From positions 960,001 to 1,024,000 of the forward strand of contig JACYXH010000343.1 in the NCBI GenBank assembly GCA_026745465.1: 64,000 nt of DNA, read 5' to 3'. Made by a program: the position numbers and the translations under genes. Under the pieces are notes generated by a model. It searched no databases. It was given only the letters and a program-made list of their open reading frames with translations, and was not told the DNA's origin. This document shows positions 1 to 10,849 of the stretch, piece by piece; the first letter of the stretch is position 1; every line of letters begins with the position of its first letter. The stretch is from Lota lota. Its lineage: Eukaryota > Chordata > Actinopteri > Gadiformes > Lotidae.

Positions 1-184
1 CTGGGCCGGGACACATGGCCACACGTCACAACAGCTTGCGGGAGGGCGACCCAGGCGCCGGCCAGCAGCCAATAACAAGCCACGGCTCTGCGGCGGCCCT
101 GTAACCATAGCCCCGGCCCAGCGCACTGGGACGCGCCAAGCTGTCAGCCCCTACGCACGTCTAATGGAGCGCCATTAATACTGC

Positions 185-405
185 CCATGCTAGCCGCTGT
201 GCAGCAGCCATTCGCAGCGACCAGCGACCAGGGTGGTGACGCTAGTCTCTGATCGCTGATCGCTGGTCGCTGATCGCTGGTCGCTGATCGCTGGTCGCTG
301 ATCGCTGGTCGCTGATCGCTGGTCGCTGATCGCTGGTCGCTGGTCGCCGCCAATGCTGCTGCGCTAGCTGCAGAAGCTAGCGCGACCAGCGTGGCGACGC
401 TAGGA
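185..405. repeat. Foldback structure enclosing a 14-bp (two-heptamer) minisatellite
   Basis: A tandem array of TGATCGC/TGGTCGC heptamers alternates from about 249 to 347, giving a 14-bp period. The 15 bases at 217-231 are the exact reverse complement of 333-347. Similarity continues outward with small gaps (GCAGCAGCC on the left, GCTGCTGC on the right, GCTAGC at both outer ends). A 20-base segment at 226-245 (GACCAG...GACGCTAG) recurs in direct orientation at 384-403 with two mismatches. It may be a small foldback element that amplified internally. Confidence 0.6.
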
Positions 406-599
406 GCTCTCTCGTAGGGAGAGAGGGCTCTTGAGTCTCACTACTGAATGTGGCAACGTTGGTGATTTAGTTTTCTTCTATTTGCATATTAGAGTGATAA
501 TAGAGTGGCTTTTGGGATGTTGAGCCGGAGCAGGGTAAGACAAATGAAGAAAGGAAAAACAAGTGTTCAAGGCTTTAGTGTCACCTTGATTTGATTCAT

Positions 600-645
600 G
601 TATCCCGATCCATCAATCAAACTTTATTCAACACAGCGCTGTTGG
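600..645 (-). mobile_element. Possible retroelement 3' tail (minus orientation)
   Basis: CAATCAAACTTTATTCAACA reads on the minus strand as a tail with an AATAAAGTTTGATTG-type end, common at 3' ends of fish retroelements. No element body or target-site duplication could be defined, so this is a weak call. Confidence 0.25.
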
Positions 646-959
646 TGGCAACAACAGCAATACAAAGACGTGTTGTGTTGCTCAAAATAAATAACAACCT
701 AAAGAACAAGACGTGAGTTTAAAATAACTGAGAGGAAGGACAAAAGCTAATGTAAAAGGTATTTCTTTAAGATTTCGAAAAAAGGAACAAATAAATGGTG
801 GCAGTCTGCTGGCAGACTGCAGGGACTACAGACACTACATTATCTCGGTAATTACACTGCTACTTACTAAATAAATAAATCATTTGACACTAATTATAAC
901 AAAACAAAAATATTTTATTGATTTCAAAATGATTTTACTGCTCCCGCTTGGAATATGTT

Positions 960-1115
960 CTGTTAGATTCTGCGGTTGGAAATAGCTTCCATAGCAACGG
1001 TCTGCTTCCATAGCAACGGTCTGCTATTCAGGTGGGGGGAAAAAGACCCCTGAATGCCGTAATCGACCAATCAGAATCGAGTATTCAACAAAGCCATGTA
1101 ATCAACACTATATAA
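960..1115. mobile_element. Possible MITE-like dispersed repeat
   Basis: The segment contains an exact 19-bp tandem duplication (CTTCCATAGCAACGGTCTG at 986-1004 and 1005-1023). It continues into GACCAATCAGAATCGAGTAT and CAACAAAGCCATGTAAT, a phrase I associate with a widespread non-autonomous element of teleost genomes. Terminal inverted repeats were not delimited. The 19-bp duplication is seen directly; the family assignment is memory-based. Confidence 0.3.
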
Positions 1116-1554
1116 TGTAAAGTGTATATTATACACGACAGGGGTTTGATGGATCAGCACCATGGAAGTGTACTCCAAGCTAATGCGCCATTTTGCCTGG
1201 ACATTTTTATGCTTTTACAGAGACTAGGACAAGTGCTGCTTCTGTGCCATTTTAAAGTACAGAGCGCAGTGCAGAGATACAATTCACCAACTTGTGAATC
1301 CTGTCTTCTTTTTTGCAATGCAAAAGTTTGCAAAAGCACAGAGACACTGCTGTATCTGTGGGGTGATCTTTACCCATCTTTAGAGGCCTTTCTTAAAAGC
1401 CTTTCGTAAAAATCTCCATTCCTTTCTTATCTATTGGTTATGTCTTTGCTTTTGTTTTAGTTTGGTCTTTCATTGTGCAGTGTTTTATGTTGTGATTTAT
1501 AAACTATTCATTTATTCATGTATTGGTTTTTTTGCATCTTTGTAACTGTGTGTT

Positions 1555-1595
1555 AAAAGTGCTGTATAAATAAAGCTTTACTAACTTACTTACAG
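1555..1595 (+). mobile_element. Possible retroelement 3' tail (plus orientation)
   Basis: GTGCTGTATAAATAAAGC followed by the short tandem ACTAACTTACTTAC resembles the tail of fish LINE/SINE insertions, where a polyadenylation-like motif precedes a short repeat. A minus-oriented tail lies at about 600, so the two may bound one composite insertion. The sequence between them shows no recognised coding homology. Confidence 0.25.
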
Positions 1596-1731
1596 ACACA
1601 GGCGATAATGACTCACATATGGATGCATATTTGTTGTATTTTTGGTGGATAATTTGCGTTTCATAAGTGCAGGAAAGATGAATGTTCATGATTCAACATC
1701 TGGAATCATCTCTTTTCCATTATGCAAATAC

Positions 1732-1851
1732 ACACACACACACTCTCTTTCTCTCTCTCTGTTTCTCTCACTCACTCTCACACTCTCACTTTCTTTCCCT
1801 CTCTCACCCTCTCACTCACTCACACACACAAACTCACACACCCCACACACA
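1732..1851. repeat. Mixed (CA)n/(CT)n microsatellite
   Basis: CA repeats pass into CTCT-rich blocks and back into CACA. The small open frames across it are low-complexity artefacts. Confidence 0.9.
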
Positions 1852-2194
1852 CTGAGAAAATATAGAGACAAAATAAATTAATTTTTTAATAATTAGTTAT
1901 TTCTTTTGGGAACATTTGGGCGGGAAATGTGAAGGGCTGGATGCCGTGTGTCATTTCACATCATTCTTTGGTAGAGTCGCAGATTAAACCCAATAGTCTA
2001 GCCCCTGCAGTCTCCCCTGACAGCAGATGAGGACCGGTGGGCTTGTAGCATGCTGACAACACGGGGATAATCTACTCGGGAACAGCAAGAGAAACACATT
2101 ATCCCTCCGAATGCCACGCTCACCGCTACAGACATGCTAACCAATTCCATGGAGCTAAGGTCGGGATCCGTGTTGGATAGCTTCTGGAGAACAC

Positions 2195-2360
2195 GCAAAC
2201 ACGCACATATATTTACACAAGCACATGGAGACAGGCAGACACACACACGTACACTCGCACACACACACACACACATGCTCACACACACACACACACGCAC
2301 ACAACCGCACATTATACACACAAAAACGTATGCTCACACTCACGCGCACACAAATACATC
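2195..2360. repeat. Interrupted (CA)n microsatellite
   Basis: CACA blocks are separated by GCACAC, GTACAC and TGCTCACA interruptions. Open frames on both strands are repeat shadows. Confidence 0.9.
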
Positions 2361-2429
2361 AATATGTATACAGTATCAATTGAAAGCTATAAAGCCAGGT
2401 TGAGGATCATGACTACATCCTCTCAGTAT

Positions 2430-2725
2430 TGAAGCCAAGCCTTTAGGTGAATTCAAACGGCACATTCTCCCTTGCGATGCCATGAATCCCGTAGGTAACG
2501 TGGCTGGGTTCCTCGCAGGCCCATTTCCAATTTTAGAGGTCTTTCCACGTGTGTATGGGGGCGGCAGTAACACTAACCTCCGATGGTCGTTTAATGTCCC
2601 TATCGGAGTAACGCACTTTATTGCACCAGTGGATTAAGTAATGATTATTTTGCGCATTTGCGGCCACCACAACGGTCAATTAATCTTTAATGAAACTGTA
2701 GCTTATGAGGCAGAGCCCGGCGTCA
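2430..2725. other. Repeat-free intronic stretch, candidate conserved non-coding sequence
   Basis: A stretch of normal complexity sits between microsatellites. It includes an AT-rich core with AATTAATC and TTTAATGA homeodomain-like motifs (about 2678-2692) in a GC-mixed context. No coding signal is visible. Regulatory function is inference from complexity only. Confidence 0.2.
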
Positions 2726-2739
2726 TAACGGATGGGCGG

Positions 2740-2803
2740 ACGGGAGGGGGGGGGGGAGGGGGAGAGGGAGGGGGGAGAGGGAGGGGGGAGAGGGAGGGGG
2801 TCC
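2740..2803. repeat. G-rich GGGGGGAGAGGGA repeat
   Basis: Runs of three to ten G separated by A or GA satisfy the spacing for G-quadruplex formation on the + strand. Confidence 0.8.
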
Positions 2804-2956
2804 TTGGCAGGGCCGTTAAAAACACCTCACAGCTCCAGCCTACCTCCCTCACCTCTCTCACCCCCTCCCATCAGCCATCACCACGGAAGAATAGAACACT
2901 CTAGAACCAGACCTAGCGAAGCAACGCAGCGTCACAGTGGTGGACACGGACATGGG

Positions 2957-3012
<56 letters not shown>

Positions 3013-3017
3013 GAGAC

Positions 3018-3053
<36 letters not shown>
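2957..3053. repeat. (GA)n microsatellite
   Basis: Nearly pure GA with regular GACAGA and GAGCGA interruptions. Confidence 0.95.
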
Positions 3054-3402
3054 TGTTGGACGGAACGTGAAGGAAATACATCAGGACTCTGATGTATGCC
3101 ATCAGATTAGCCGGGCGTTTTGAGGCACTATTTATTTAGAGCAAGCCGAGCAGAAGGCTTTGCGGGGGGAATTATGTGCACTGACAGAGCATGAAGTTGG
3201 ACGATATCAAACGCGCCGCAAAGGAATGCAAATATCCCACACTCTCTCTCATTCCATCAAAAACTCCTTAGGGATAGTTAGTTTAAATACGCTGAGTACC
3301 GCTGCTTCAGTACACCATGTTTCTCGTTCTGATGAAATGATGGACCTTTGCAGTTTGCACGTGTGTGGCAGCTGGTATGATCATTGTGGAATACATGCCA
3401 TG

Positions 3403-3421
3403 CAAAAAAAAAAAAAAAAAA
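3403..3421. repeat. A homopolymer
   Basis: A run of about 18 to 19 A within otherwise unremarkable intron sequence. No retroelement body is recognised upstream. Confidence 0.8.
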
Positions 3422-3634
3422 ACTGTGAAAGTCTTGCAGGTAAATGCTTTAGTGAAACACTATCTCGTATGTTATTGTCTCTACAGATGGAGGCGTAATT
3501 CAATACTCATCCTCCTACTCTGCTTCCAGCATAACAATTGTTGATGGACTCAGTCGAATTGAATGAATGAATTGCCATGGCTGTACAGACAGAGACATTC
3601 AATTACACATCCCAGAGTGAAGGATCAGATGAGG

Positions 3635-5035
3635 GGGGGGGGGGGTGACTAGAGGAGAGTGAGGTGACTCGAGACGAGAGGAGTTGACTACAGGAAGGGA
3701 GGTGAGGGGAGTAATGAGATATTACTAGAGGAAGGAGGGGGAGATGGCATGTGGGTGTGTGGTGGCTTGGTGACAGGGGTGACTGGAGTAAAGGGAAATG
3801 ACTACAGGAAGTGGCGATAATGAAAGAAAGGGGTATAGACTTGAGTAAGGGAATGATTATTGGAAGTGAGATCATTCTCAAGAAGGCAATCTCTAGAGTA
3901 AAGGTGACTGAGGGGAATGACTGAAGGAGGGGAGGTGTTGACATGAAGGGGGGTGACTTCAGTAAGGGAGACGACTAGAGGAATAGAGATGACTCGCAGA
4001 AGGGAGATGGTGACTAAAGGAAGGAGATATCTAGAGTGAGGGGGGTGACTAGAGGAGGGGGCAGGACTGAAGGAAGGAGATATCTAGAGTGAGGGGGATG
4101 ACTAGAGGAGGGGGCAGGACTGAAGGAAGTGAAGATATCTAGAGTGAGGGGGATGACTAGAGGAGGGGGCAGGACTGAAGGAAGTGAAGATATCTAGAGT
4201 GAGGGGGATGACTAGAGGAGGGGGCAGGACTGAAGGAAGTGAAGATATCTAGAGTGAGGGGGATGACTAGAGGAGGGGGCAGGACTGAAGGAAGGAGATA
4301 TCTAGAGTGAGGGGGGTGACTAGAGGAGGGGGCAGGACTGAAGGAAGGAGATATCTAGAGTGAGGGGGATGACTAGAGGAGGGGGCAGGACTGAAGGAAG
4401 TGAAGATATCTAGAGTGAGGGGGATGACTAGAGGAGGGGGCAGGACTGAAGGAAGTGAAGATATCTAGAGTGAGGGGGATGACTAGAGGAGGGGGCAGGA
4501 CTGAAGGAAGTGAAGATATCTAGAGTGAGTGGTGTAAGTAGGTGAGATGACTAGGAAGGGGAATGGCTCAAAGAAGGGTGACAGGATGGGGATGACTAGG
4601 AGAAGGGAAGCTATCTAGAGTAAGGGGGTGATTAGAGGAGGGGGTGATTAGAGGAGGGGGAGATGACTAGAGGAAGGGGAGATGACTAGGGGAAGGGAGA
4701 TGACTAGAGGAGATGACTAGAGGAAGGGAGATGACTAGGGGAAGGGAGATGACTAGAGGAGATGACTAGAGGAAGGGAGATGACTAGAGGAAGGGAGATG
4801 ACTAGAGGAGATGACTAGGGGAAGGGAGATGACTAGAGGAGATGACTAGGGGAAGGGAGATGACTAGAGGAGATGACTAGAGGAAGGGGAGATGACTAGA
4901 GGAGATGACTAGAGGAAGGGAGTTGACTAGGGGAGATGACTAGAGGAAGGGAGTTGACTACAGGAAGGTAGTTGACTTGTGTACCGGGTGTGACGAAAGG
5001 AGCAGAGATGACTAGACTAGCGGAAGTGGGAGATG
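3635..5035. repeat. Large GA-rich minisatellite built from GACTAGAGGA-type units
   Basis: The 1.4 kb consists of degenerate GTGACTAGAGGAAGGGA-like words. Its centre (4031-4530) is a regular array whose CTAGAGTGAG phrase recurs at 4031, 4084, 4139, 4194, 4249, 4302, 4355, 4410, 4465 and 4520. Unit lengths are therefore 53,55,55,55,53,53,55,55,55. From about 4625 to 4970 a second sub-array has the core GATGACTAGAGGA, with and without AGGGGAAGGGA. The flanks are older, decayed copies. Confidence 0.9.
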
Positions 5036-5411
5036 ACACAGGCAAGGAGAAAGAAAACGGGGATTAAGCAAGTGATTGAAGATCAGACCGATCTTCCACA
5101 TGATGCGAGATGGGTCTGGCAGAGTGCCCCGGCGTTGAAGTGTGGGCAAAACACTATACGACAACGGGAATCAAAGAGCGAGAAAGACAGCGGCACAAGC
5201 TCCACAAAAACAAGAGCCAATGTACACAGAGACAATGACAGGGAGTGTCTACGGCGGGAGACTGCGAAAGCGAGAATGAGAGGAGTGGAACGACAGAGGG
5301 AGAGGGAGAGAGAGGGAAAAAACAAGGCAGAGACGGATAGTGACGGAGAGTGCTGAGGTGGGATGTCAGCTTCCCCCAGTGGCACTCCTTTCATTTTCCT
5401 GGCACTTGTGC

Positions 5412-5600
5412 TGTCATATCAGGGATGAGCGTGTGTGTGTGTGTGCGTGCGCGTGTATGTGTGTGTGTGTGTACATATATAAAGGTGTGTGTGTGCGTTC
5501 GTGCGCATGCATGCGTGTTAGCGTGCGCGCCTGCGTGTGTGTGTGTGTTCGTGCGCATGCATGCGTGTTAGCGTGCGCGCCTGCGTGTGTGTCGGGTTCT
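5412..5600. repeat. TG/CG-rich tract with a 50-bp tandem duplication
   Basis: Alternating pyrimidine-purine sequence. The block starting GTTCGTGCGCATGCATGCG at 5497 repeats at 5547. The alternation makes the tract prone to Z-DNA. Confidence 0.85.
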
Positions 5601-6559
5601 ATAAGAGGACAGAGAGGGGTGGGGGGCCGTTATTGTGCACCACCCGCCCCGCCCCGCCCTGGCACCGGCACTGTCAGCGAGCAGCGCTGGTGCGTGAACT
5701 CGCCATCTGGATTCTCCCACAAATCACATTAAAGTTTCAGGCCTACGAATACATCAAGCTAAATGCATATTGGCTGCAGGGCCCGCAGACAGGCCTGATG
5801 GAGGGAGAGAGGGAAAAAAGATCCCTGCAACCCAACTCTTTCTGTGGTCAGACATGATCCATCAGACCACCCCTCGCTCCCTTCCCCTCCCCGTGTTCCT
5901 GGCTTTCTCACGGGGCATCGGGTGCGATGAGGTGTACAGAAGGAGTAGGCTGATCCTGCGGGAAACAAAAACGGAGAGGACAAGGTTATTTGTCAGGTGT
6001 TGGCATTTGAAGTCGACCCGTGCAGCGAAAAGTGTTTAACAGTGGCTAGCGTTCAGGCATTCTATGCGGTTTGCGTTTTTTTACTGCGACGACTCTGTTA
6101 GTTGTTGCTTCACAGCTACAAAGGTGAAACTGTTTTTAGGAGAACTGTGAAAAAAGGGATTAACGAGTAATTGATCTTTGACAAATGTCCCTTTGAGATT
6201 AGAATGTATGTGTTTGTTTCTGTGCTTCTTAAAGGTTATCATAAAATACATCACCCCCAACATGGGGGAAACAGTTAGTTCCTCTTCCAATTCAACTGGT
6301 TTTGTAAAAGCTGTGCTCTGTTTTCCCGTGGACTGGACATGCGGCGAGAGAGAGAGAGGCTTTACGTTAGCTGTCAGGAGCTTCAACTCTATGAGATCCC
6401 AGGGGTGAGATACGGAGGGCCGAGGGTTTTAAGGGTATAAATATCTTGTCAATTGTGTCTGAGAGGAGGCTGCCGTAGCTTTGCAGAGCTCAACAGGCCC
6501 CTGGATTGCCAAAGCCTGTAGTGCTTTTTTTGTCTTTGTATACTGACGAAAAACAAGGT

Positions 6560-6567
6560 CCCCCCCC

Positions 6568-6598
<31 letters not shown>

Positions 6599-6602
6599 AC
6601 AC
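6560..6602. repeat. C homopolymer joined to (CA)n
   Basis: About 25 C residues followed directly by an ACAC run. Confidence 0.9.
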
Positions 6603-6659
6603 TTTAATCAAACACACAATTGCAGATAGACACATGCACACAAATCCACCGGGGAGTGG

Positions 6660-6692
6660 GGTGGGGTGGGGGGGGGGGGGGGGGGTGGGGGG
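6660..6692. repeat. G-rich run
   Basis: About 18 consecutive G with GGGGT flanks, 60 bases after the C run. The two can in principle pair as a long G:C hairpin. Confidence 0.85.
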
Positions 6693-7444
6693 AGCTCGGT
6701 TAAATAAAGTCAGACACATAAGACAGTTTGACATCCATCACTGTTCTGTTTTGTCACTTCATGAGTTGCCCTCCGATTAAAAGCGATCAAAGTCAACCAC
6801 AAGAGAAAAGTTTTACTAAGGACTCGTTTAAAAAATCTCTCGCCCTGAGGCTATTATCACATAACAGGGGTCAGTCGCTTGGACCCAGAGAGGACAAGTT
6901 GCCCTATAATTACACTTTTCTGAAGCATAATAATGCATTGTCGATTTTCATTCTTTGAACGATTGGTTATTATAAAGCGAACATAGACGTACACATTTAC
7001 TCATTCCGTTGTGACTTACAGGTCAGGGTGAGGACATTCATAAAGCATACAGTCAATATTGGAGCCGCTACGCAAAGTGGTTCCTTCAGAGTAGCTGCTA
7101 AACGAATTACAAACGTCTATTTGTTTTTTGTGTTTATGATTGGTAGTCAAGTGCAGGAGTAAGTTCATCACAACTAAATAAGATATCTTCTAAATCAGTG
7201 GATGAGATGTCCGCGGATGGGAGGGGTCTTCTGATACGGAGGGATTAGATCGTCTGGAGCTAGGTCGCTCGTTCCACCATCAAGTTACCGAACGTGAAAA
7301 GCGTCTTCACTCTGAATTAGTTCCACAGAGTGAGGCGAAGCAAAGTTGGTGGCAAAGGTAACAATCACTCGCCAGTTCTTTGCTTGATTGGCTTATGATT
7401 TATGCAGTATTAGCAGCGTGTCATTGTGTCTCTCCCCTCTCCAG

Positions 7445-7681
7445 GTCTTCAGGTAATCTTCCCAGAGTATCTGCAGGAGAAGTTTGTCCAGTCGGCTCTC
7501 AGCTACATCATGTGCAATGGCGAGGGCGAGTACACGTGCCAGAACAACCAGTGCATCTGCCAGTGTGCCGAGGAGTACCCACAATGCAACTGTCCCATCA
7601 CGGACATCCAGATCATGGAGAACACGCTGCTTGGAATGAGCGAGTCCTGGGGGACCTCCTACAAGGACTTTGAGAACTCTG
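7445..7681 (+). CDS. brinp1: brinp1 coding exon (third from last), cysteine-rich segment
   Basis: BRINP1 is a neural, ER/secretory-pathway glycoprotein linked to cell-cycle restraint in neurons (family knowledge). This 237-base exon follows a CTCTCCCCTCTCCAG acceptor and ends before GTGAGT. It begins with two bases of a Gly codon and ends with one base of an Asp codon (phase 1 on both sides). It translates as [13 protein letters not shown]..., then a seven-cysteine cluster (MC, TC, QC, IC, QC, QC, NC) around [18 protein letters not shown], then [13 protein letters not shown]. The wording matches my memory of BRINP1 ([28 protein letters not shown]) rather than BRINP2/3, which read LPDYLQERF at this place. 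The signal peptide and MACPF-like region are in earlier exons outside the window. Confidence 0.9.
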
Positions 7682-7714
7682 GTGAGTGAACTTTCTCAAT
7701 GCTAGCTAGCTTCT

Positions 7715-7905
7715 CAACACTAAGATATGCTAAGATTTGCTAATATATGCTAAGGTATACCAAGCTTAACTAAAATAAGCTAACATAAGGTAAACTATGC
7801 TAACCTATGCCTAGCAAACCTATGGTAAGCTAAAATGAGATAGGCTGAACTAGGAAAAGCTGAGATAAGTTACACTAAGCTAAACTAAACTTAGCTATGA
7901 TAAGA
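7715..7905. repeat. Degenerate AAGCTAA/ATGCTAA minisatellite
   Basis: Words such as TATGCTAAG, AAGCTAAAC and AAGCTGAG recur roughly every 10 bases with substitutions, starting about 30 bases after the splice donor. The array looks old. Confidence 0.7.
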
Positions 7906-9479
7906 CAATTATATGTTAAAAAAAACAATGGATTTACATATTAATGTTATGTTGTTGCTTTTCATATTTCTTTTTTAAAACATCTGAAAAATAGAGAATA
8001 ACAATACTTCAGAACCTTGATAAACAAATATGAATGTGGGAAGCTGGAAAGTTAGCGAGGTTGTTTACTTGATTTAGAAAACATAAGCAGACCTCAACTT
8101 TTGATAGAGAACTACCAAAATACATGACAATAACTAATAGCTCGCTAATTATTTTCAACAACCCACACACAAACAGGCTTACAAAACAAATACCGAAGAT
8201 TTTATTCATACATTTAAGAGCCGGACGTTTACGTGGGTGTGTTGCCAGAGTAACCTTCTACAGAATTATGCTCACTGAGCGCGGCGTGCATGTTAGCTTC
8301 TGAGCTAGCCAATCTGCAATGAAGTGCCCTGTTGCATTATTCAGGAACCCCATTCGAACACCTTCTGTTTTAGCGAGGAGACGGAGGCAGCGCTGTTCAT
8401 TGTGGAAGACCGTTTTCCCCAACACCTCGCCAGGTGGAGCCGAGACTAGCATAGTTATGTGAACACACAGCATAGCGAGAAGTCATTAGCATTCCGGGCC
8501 AAACAACAGTGGTACCAGTTCTTATCCCTCCTAGAGCCACGGGGTGAACTGTGGGTGTAAACACGGGCTTCGACGACTGTTAATGATGCTGTGTTATGTT
8601 TTTGGTATGTCTGTTTGCAATGGGTGAGGGAGAACATGATTTGTGATTGTAGGCCTGCAAACATCATTTGTTAAATGTGACTTTCTCATTGGAGTATCCC
8701 CGTGAATGATGGGTGCACTGTGTTCATCATGTATTCTAAAGGTCATGCTAAATCGACTAATATAAACTCTAATTTATTAGCCTCAACTGAACAAATTCAC
8801 TGCAGTTCACAGGATTTAAAAGATAAACTGTACAGCTGTAAAACGTCCCAAACGATCAGGATTGCAAATCAGTGCTATGGATTATTTTATGAAGCAAGGA
8901 TGTTGTGTCTTTCTTTTTGTGTTGAGTAGTAAAATTACATGCAATGTCGTCTTAAATATGCCACCATTGGAATTTAATGAACTATACCTGCATTATAGAC
9001 TACAATATTAGGAGGGCTGTTATGTTTTATTAGTTTATTGTCTTTGAGGATGTTTGGTATAATTATGTTTCTATGTAATGTAAGAAGGTGTAATGGGTGT
9101 TACTTCTATCAGTCACTTTACTGTGACTTGCTGTAACAAGCTGCATTTGGGGGGTTTCTTTATACATGTAGAGGTTTTGATTGAATGATCACATCTCTGT
9201 CAAACCTAACACAAAGTGTTGAGCTCTAAAGAGAGAGATGCAGACGGAGAGGGATGGGGAGAGGAGAGAGAAAGAGATAGATTCATTAAACAGGTAACCT
9301 CTATTATACAAAACACATGAAAGAGAATCCTTGATTCCCTTGAAATACTATACTGGACTGGAAGTTATTTGAGCCAATAAAAACATCTTTTTTTGTGTGA
9401 CAGAATAAAGCAAATGGACTTGGTTTTAGGTGAACATTTTCAAACACAATCCCCTTGGCAAGGACCTTTTCTATCGACT

Positions 9480-10025
9480 TAAATCCCACTCTCTCGCCCT
9501 TCTCTCCCCTACTCAGTAGCACTCACATATGCCAACTCTCCAACCACCCCCACCACTCTGAACTTGTATTCCCCTCTCACCTTCTTTTATGCTGTCAACC
9601 TTCATTATTTCCATGTTCTCCCCCCTCCACGTCTCTCTTTCATCGCTCTTCTCTTTCTGTCACGTTGCCATGTCCCCCACTCTCCCTCCCCACTTATCTT
9701 TCTCTCTCCCTCTCTATCTCTCTCGCTCTCTCTCTGTATCCCTCTCCCTCTATCTCTCTCACTCTATCTCTTGCTCTGTCTCTCTCCCCTTCCCTCTCCC
9801 TCTGTCTCTCTCGTCTCCATCTCTCTCCCCCTCTCTAACTCTTCCTTGCCATGTCTATCTCTCCTCTTCCTTCCCTTTCTATTTTACTACAACTACAACT
9901 ACCTAGCATCTCATCCCCCTCTCTCTTTGACCCCCAGGGCTCTGTCTCTCCCCCTCCCTCACCGCCTCTCTCTCCCTCTCCCTCTCCCTCTCCCTCTCTC
10001 TCTCCCTCTCCCTCTCCCTCTCCCT

Positions 10026-10105
<80 letters not shown>

Positions 10106-10260
10106 CCCCTCTCTCTTTGACCCCCCGGGCTCTGTCTCTCCCCCTCCCTCACCGCCTCTCTCTCTCTCTCATCCCCCTCTCTCTTTGACCCCCCGGGCTC
10201 TGTCTCTCCCCCTCCCTCACCGCCTCTCTCTCTGTGTGCCCCGTCGCTCTCTGTCCTCCA
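9480..10260 (+). repeat. Long pyrimidine tract with triplicated segment before the brinp1 acceptor
   Basis: About 780 bases are dominated by CT and CCT. A segment of about 65 bases (CATCCCCCTCTCTCTTTGAC, then CCCC[A/C]GGGCTCTGTC, then CCCTCACCGCC) occurs at about 9911, 10102 and 10169. Copy 1 reads CCCCCAGGG (AG at 9936-9937); copies 2 and 3 read CCCCCCGGG. No AG dinucleotide lies between 9937 and the authentic AG at 10260-10261. The long minus-strand open frame here is a low-complexity artefact. Confidence 0.9.
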
Positions 10261-10261
10261 G

Positions 10262-10484
10262 ATGAGTTCAAGTCCTTCCTGAAGAGGCTGCCCTCTACGC
10301 ACTTCCTGCCCGTCAGCAGTGTCCACCTGCTGTGGGGCAGCGACTGGGACCTGCAGGCCCGCTACCGCCTCCTCCAGAGCTCCCTGGAGGTCCAGAGGCT
10401 GAAGATCCAGCGCACCGCCCGCAAGCTCTTTGGCCTGAGCATCCGCTGTCACCACAACCCCAACCACCAGATGCCTAGGGAGAG
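10262..10484 (+). CDS. brinp1: brinp1 coding exon (second from last)
   Basis: The 223-base exon completes the split GAT (Asp) codon and reads [18 protein letters not shown]..., through [20 protein letters not shown], to [20 protein letters not shown]. It ends with AG of an Arg codon before GTGAGG (phase 2). About 74 residues, rich in basic and helical sequence, with one cysteine. The DEFKSF.KRLPS, WDLQ.RY and [10 protein letters not shown] phrases match BRINP1 as I remember it. It joins in frame to both neighbouring exons, which strongly supports the gene model. The acceptor is fed by an unusually long pyrimidine tract. Confidence 0.9.
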
Positions 10485-10798
10485 GTGAGGGAGGGGTTTC
10501 CTGTGGCGCCCTTGTGGAAATTGGATGTGGGGAATTGCTTATTTTTTGTTTTTTTTCACAAGCGGCGTGATTAGGATTTGAGATATTTGTTGTTTTAGGG
10601 ATTGGATTTTCGGTGTTAAAGGAGAGTCCTGATTTATTTTTATGTTTCCCCTCAAAGGCAGAGCGTTGAAGTTTACTTTCAATATTGTATTTTGAAGTTA
10701 ACCTTTGTATATTTATATTTTTTTTAATGGGAATTCAGGACTGAAGCTGGTGTATAACAAGCAGGCTTGCTCTAATTTAATGAAATTGAAGAAGAAAA

Positions 10799-10849
10799 CA
10801 CACACACACACACACAAACATACACACAAATATACACACACACACACAT
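10799..10849. repeat. Interrupted (CA)n microsatellite
   Basis: CACA blocks broken by AAACATACAC and AAATATACAC. Confidence 0.85.

Larger units (their letters stand above)
1..7444 (+). other. brinp1: 3' portion of a brinp1 intron (partial)
   Basis: The stretch runs from the window edge to the acceptor at 7443-7444, where a pyrimidine-rich tract ends in AG just before a recognisable brinp1 exon. The donor lies outside the window. It holds a foldback with a 14-bp array (185-405), possible retroelement tails (about 600 and 1570), a possible MITE (960-1110), CT, CA and GA microsatellites (1.7-3.1 kb), a large GA-rich minisatellite (3.6-5.0 kb), a TG/CG tract (5.4-5.6 kb), and C and G runs (6.56-6.69 kb). 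No open frame here looks like a gene; all are short or repeat-derived. Confidence 0.8.
7682..10261 (+). other. brinp1: brinp1 intron (2580 bases)
   Basis: Donor GTGAGT at 7682, acceptor AG at 10260-10261. Near the donor is a degenerate CTAAG-type array (7715-7905). The middle (about 7910-9480) is ordinary AT-rich sequence where I see no feature. The last 780 bases are a pyrimidine tract with repeated segments. Confidence 0.85.

Noticed and set aside
9564-10467. Leu/Ser/Pro-rich + frame and Glu/Arg-rich minus frame across the CT tract
   Set aside because: Low-complexity translation of a polypyrimidine tract that includes part of a true exon.
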